A stretch of DNA of 7,348 nt from Gammaproteobacteria bacterium (GTDB lineage: Bacteria; Pseudomonadota; Gammaproteobacteria; Methylococcales; Methylomonadaceae): the NCBI GenBank assembly GCA_024511045.1, contig JANEMG010000109.1:1-7348 (forward strand), read 5' to 3'. Numbering within the stretch: the first letter of the stretch is position 1; every line of letters starts with the position of its first letter. Made by a program: the position numbers and the translations under genes. Shown piece after piece: positions 5,941-7,348 of this stretch. The notes under the pieces were generated by a model, which saw only the letters and a program-made list of their open reading frames with translations, had not been told where the DNA came from and did no database searches.

Positions 5941-7301
5941 ATTGCAATCAGGGTTTGTTCGGCATCGGCGAGCGTTAGGCGAAAGCTGCTTTTGCTGTCG
6001 TCAGTTAAATAATAGCTCAATTTCGCCTGATTGAGTTCGGCCAGCTCCCGGGAGATATAAAGCCCCAGGCCGGTGCCGGTGGAAGAAGTGGTGAAGAAAG
6101 GCTCGAAAAGCTGGTTGACATGTTCAGGGCTGATGCCGGGGCCGTTGTCGACAACGGCAATGCTGGGCGAGTTTTGTACCCTGAATGCCGTGATCAGCAA
6201 TTCTTCACCGTCCGGCGCTCCGTATTTCAGGGCATTGAGGCAAAGGTTGTCCAGAATCTGTTTGAGATGATGAGAGTCCATGCAGGCATATAATTGATCA
6301 TCCCCGATCTGCACCCTGAAGCGGGACTGGGGCAGGTTGTTTTCCAGGATGAACTTGTCCAGATAATCCGGCAACCAGGCGTTGAGATGTATTTTTTCCC
6401 GGTTGGAAGGGTGGCGCCGCGACAGCTGCAGGACATTCTCTATAATCCGGTTCATGCGTTGCGACTGGATCTGTATGATTTCCGTCAAGCGCCGGTCCTG
6501 CGTGGTCAGATCGGGGCATTCCGACAGCAGCTGTCCGGCATGGCTGATGGCGCCCAGGGGGTTGCGGATCTCATGGGCGATGCTGGCGCTCAATCGTCCC
6601 AGGGAAGCCAGCTTGCTTTGCTGCAGGCGCTGGTTGTAAAAGCCCATATCCTCGAGAATGACCATGTAATAGGTCTCCAGGCGGGTGGGCAGTTCGGTCA
6701 GGCGCAGCTGGATTTCAGCGTTGTCGGCAAGAAGCAGTTTGGCCGAGTCTTGGTCGGGATTCTGTCGCCAGCGCTGGAAATGGGAACTCAGTTGTCTGGA
6801 GATTTCCTGCAGTGACCCGGGGGGCGATGGCAGGTTGAGCAAACGCAGCGCGGCTTCATTGGCCATGCTGATCTGCTGTTTTCGATCGGTGATAATGATG
6901 CCGGACTGCAGGTGCTGGATGATATAGCGGTTCAGTTCCTCGAGCTTGCGGATGGTCTGCTGTCTCTGGTTCGCCAGCTTCTCGGTAATTTCTGCGCGCC
7001 CGGCGAGAATATGGGAAAGCAGGGCGATGGCCAGAAAGGAGCCGCCCAGCATGCCCGAGGCGCTGAAAGCATTGGCTTCGAAGACATGGGTTTGCGCGGT
7101 GTACAGCTGTTCGGCAAGCACTGCCAGGGCCGCCAGGGCGGCAAACAGCATGGCGCAGCGTCCGCCGATCAGCAGGCCATTGGCAGCCGTGGTAATGATC
7201 AGGACCCCCCCCCCATGCCGCTGGTTACCCCGCCACAGGCATGCATCAGATCTGCGTTTGTGCATGGAAAGCGTAGTCGAACAGGCGCAGAAAGATAACA
7301 A
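5937..7301 (-). CDS. pilS: Type IV pilus sensor histidine kinase PilS, 5' end frameshifted
   Basis: Inner-membrane sensor kinase and partner of PilR. The genuine PilS reading starts at the G-tract (7214) as VLIITTAANGLLIGG. It contains the last membrane helices (to about 6995), a linker and PAS-like region (GIIITDRKQQISMANEAALRLL), then the HisKA H-box SIAHEIRNPLGAISHAGQLL with the phospho-accepting His codon at 6573-6575. The ATPase domain has the N-box DNLCLNALKYG, G1 VVDNGPGI, F-box FEPFFTT and G2 GTGLGLYISREL; all kinase motifs are intact. Codons 7301-7215 of this open frame do not resemble PilS, because the true upstream frame is shifted (see 7246-7348 and the G-tract). The open frame begins with TTG at 7301, and ATG 7265 is another chance start. 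The stop overlaps the pilR start (ATGA). As it stands, full-length PilS cannot be translated from this sequence. Confidence 0.85.
   Translation of the reverse strand: MLSFCACSTTLSMHKRRSDACLWRGNQRHGGGVLIITTAANGLLIGGRCAMLFAALAALAVLAEQLYTAQTHVFEANAFSASGMLGGSFLAIALLSHILAGRAEITEKLANQRQQTIRKLEELNRYIIQHLQSGIIITDRKQQISMANEAALRLLNLPSPPGSLQEISRQLSSHFQRWRQNPDQDSAKLLLADNAEIQLRLTELPTRLETYYMVILEDMGFYNQRLQQSKLASLGRLSASIAHEIRNPLGAISHAGQLLSECPDLTTQDRRLTEIIQIQSQRMNRIIENVLQLSRRHPSNREKIHLNAWLPDYLDKFILENNLPQSRFRVQIGDDQLYACMDSHHLKQILDNLCLNALKYGAPDGEELLITAFRVQNSPSIAVVDNGPGISPEHVNQLFEPFFTTSSTGTGLGLYISRELAELNQAKLSYYLTDDSKSSFRLTLADAEQTLIAI
7205..7214 (-). repeat. 10-bp G homopolymer inside pilS
   Basis: Ten C on the plus strand (ten G in the pilS sense) sit exactly where the reading passes from LMHACGGVTSGM to VLIITTAANG. 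With ten G the upstream frame runs into a stop four codons later; eight or eleven would join the two. Eight would also align without gaps with the SGIG...GR stretch of P. aeruginosa PilS as I remember it. Tracts of this length are prone to slippage in cells and to miscounting in sequencing. Confidence 0.85.
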
Positions 7302-7348
7302 TGCCGGAAATGATGGCCAGTCCCAGATAGGTCAGGCTGAGGGTGAGA
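7246..7348 (-). pseudogene. pilS: PilS N-terminal fragment, out of frame with the kinase part
   Basis: Reading leftward on the minus strand from the window edge (codons from 7347), the sequence encodes 33 residues ending in a TGA at 7246-7248. They include the membrane helix TYLGLAIISGIVIFLRLF and end in AFHAQTQI. This resembles the second membrane segment of PilS. The next PilS-like stretch, LMHACGGVTSGM (7249-7214), is in a different frame, and the kinase portion is in a third. By comparison with P. aeruginosa PilS as I recall it, about seven residues are missing at the junction; about 22 bp would restore both frame and spacing. The true start lies beyond the window. Confidence 0.6.

Noticed and set aside
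6294..6815. 173-codon plus-strand open frame opposite pilS
   Set aside because: It is antisense to the HisKA and linker region of PilS; the conserved kinase motifs are on the minus strand.

Overview
The window looks like a chromosomal segment of a gammaproteobacterium with moderate GC content. The ygfB-pepP-ubiH gene order is the classic gammaproteobacterial arrangement, and the pilR/pilS pair on the other strand regulates type IV pili in this class. A methanotroph-like or related environmental lineage is possible, but this is only an impression from protein style. No tRNA, rRNA, CRISPR array or insertion sequence was found.

Layout: positions 1-392 are an AT-rich leader. It carries an 11-bp perfect tandem repeat, a Fur-box-like site directly after it, and an extended -10 promoter candidate. 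A plus-strand operon follows: a UPF0149/YgfB protein (393-920), Xaa-Pro aminopeptidase PepP (939-2249) and the ubiquinone-biosynthesis hydroxylase UbiH (2249-3442). pepP and ubiH overlap by one base (TGATG). Positions 3443-3953 are a 511-bp non-coding stretch with an 18-bp perfect palindrome, an extended -10 promoter candidate and three stem-loops. A plus-strand gene (3954-4433) then encodes an unrecognised protein with one N-terminal membrane helix, a Lys/Pro/Ala linker and a small basic C-terminal domain.

On the minus strand, converging on that gene, lie pilS (from the right edge to 5937) and pilR (5940-4405), joined by an ATGA overlap. Together they form the PilS sensor kinase / PilR sigma-54 activator system, which normally controls pilin transcription.

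The most striking observation is that both pil regulatory genes look altered. The PilS reading is split over three frames near its 5' end, at a probable small deletion and at a 10-bp G homopolymer. PilR does not stop after its DNA-binding helix-turn-helix but runs on for 65 residues with rare codons, into the end of the convergent gene. Possible explanations are phase variation, gene decay or sequencing indels; the sequence alone does not decide between them.
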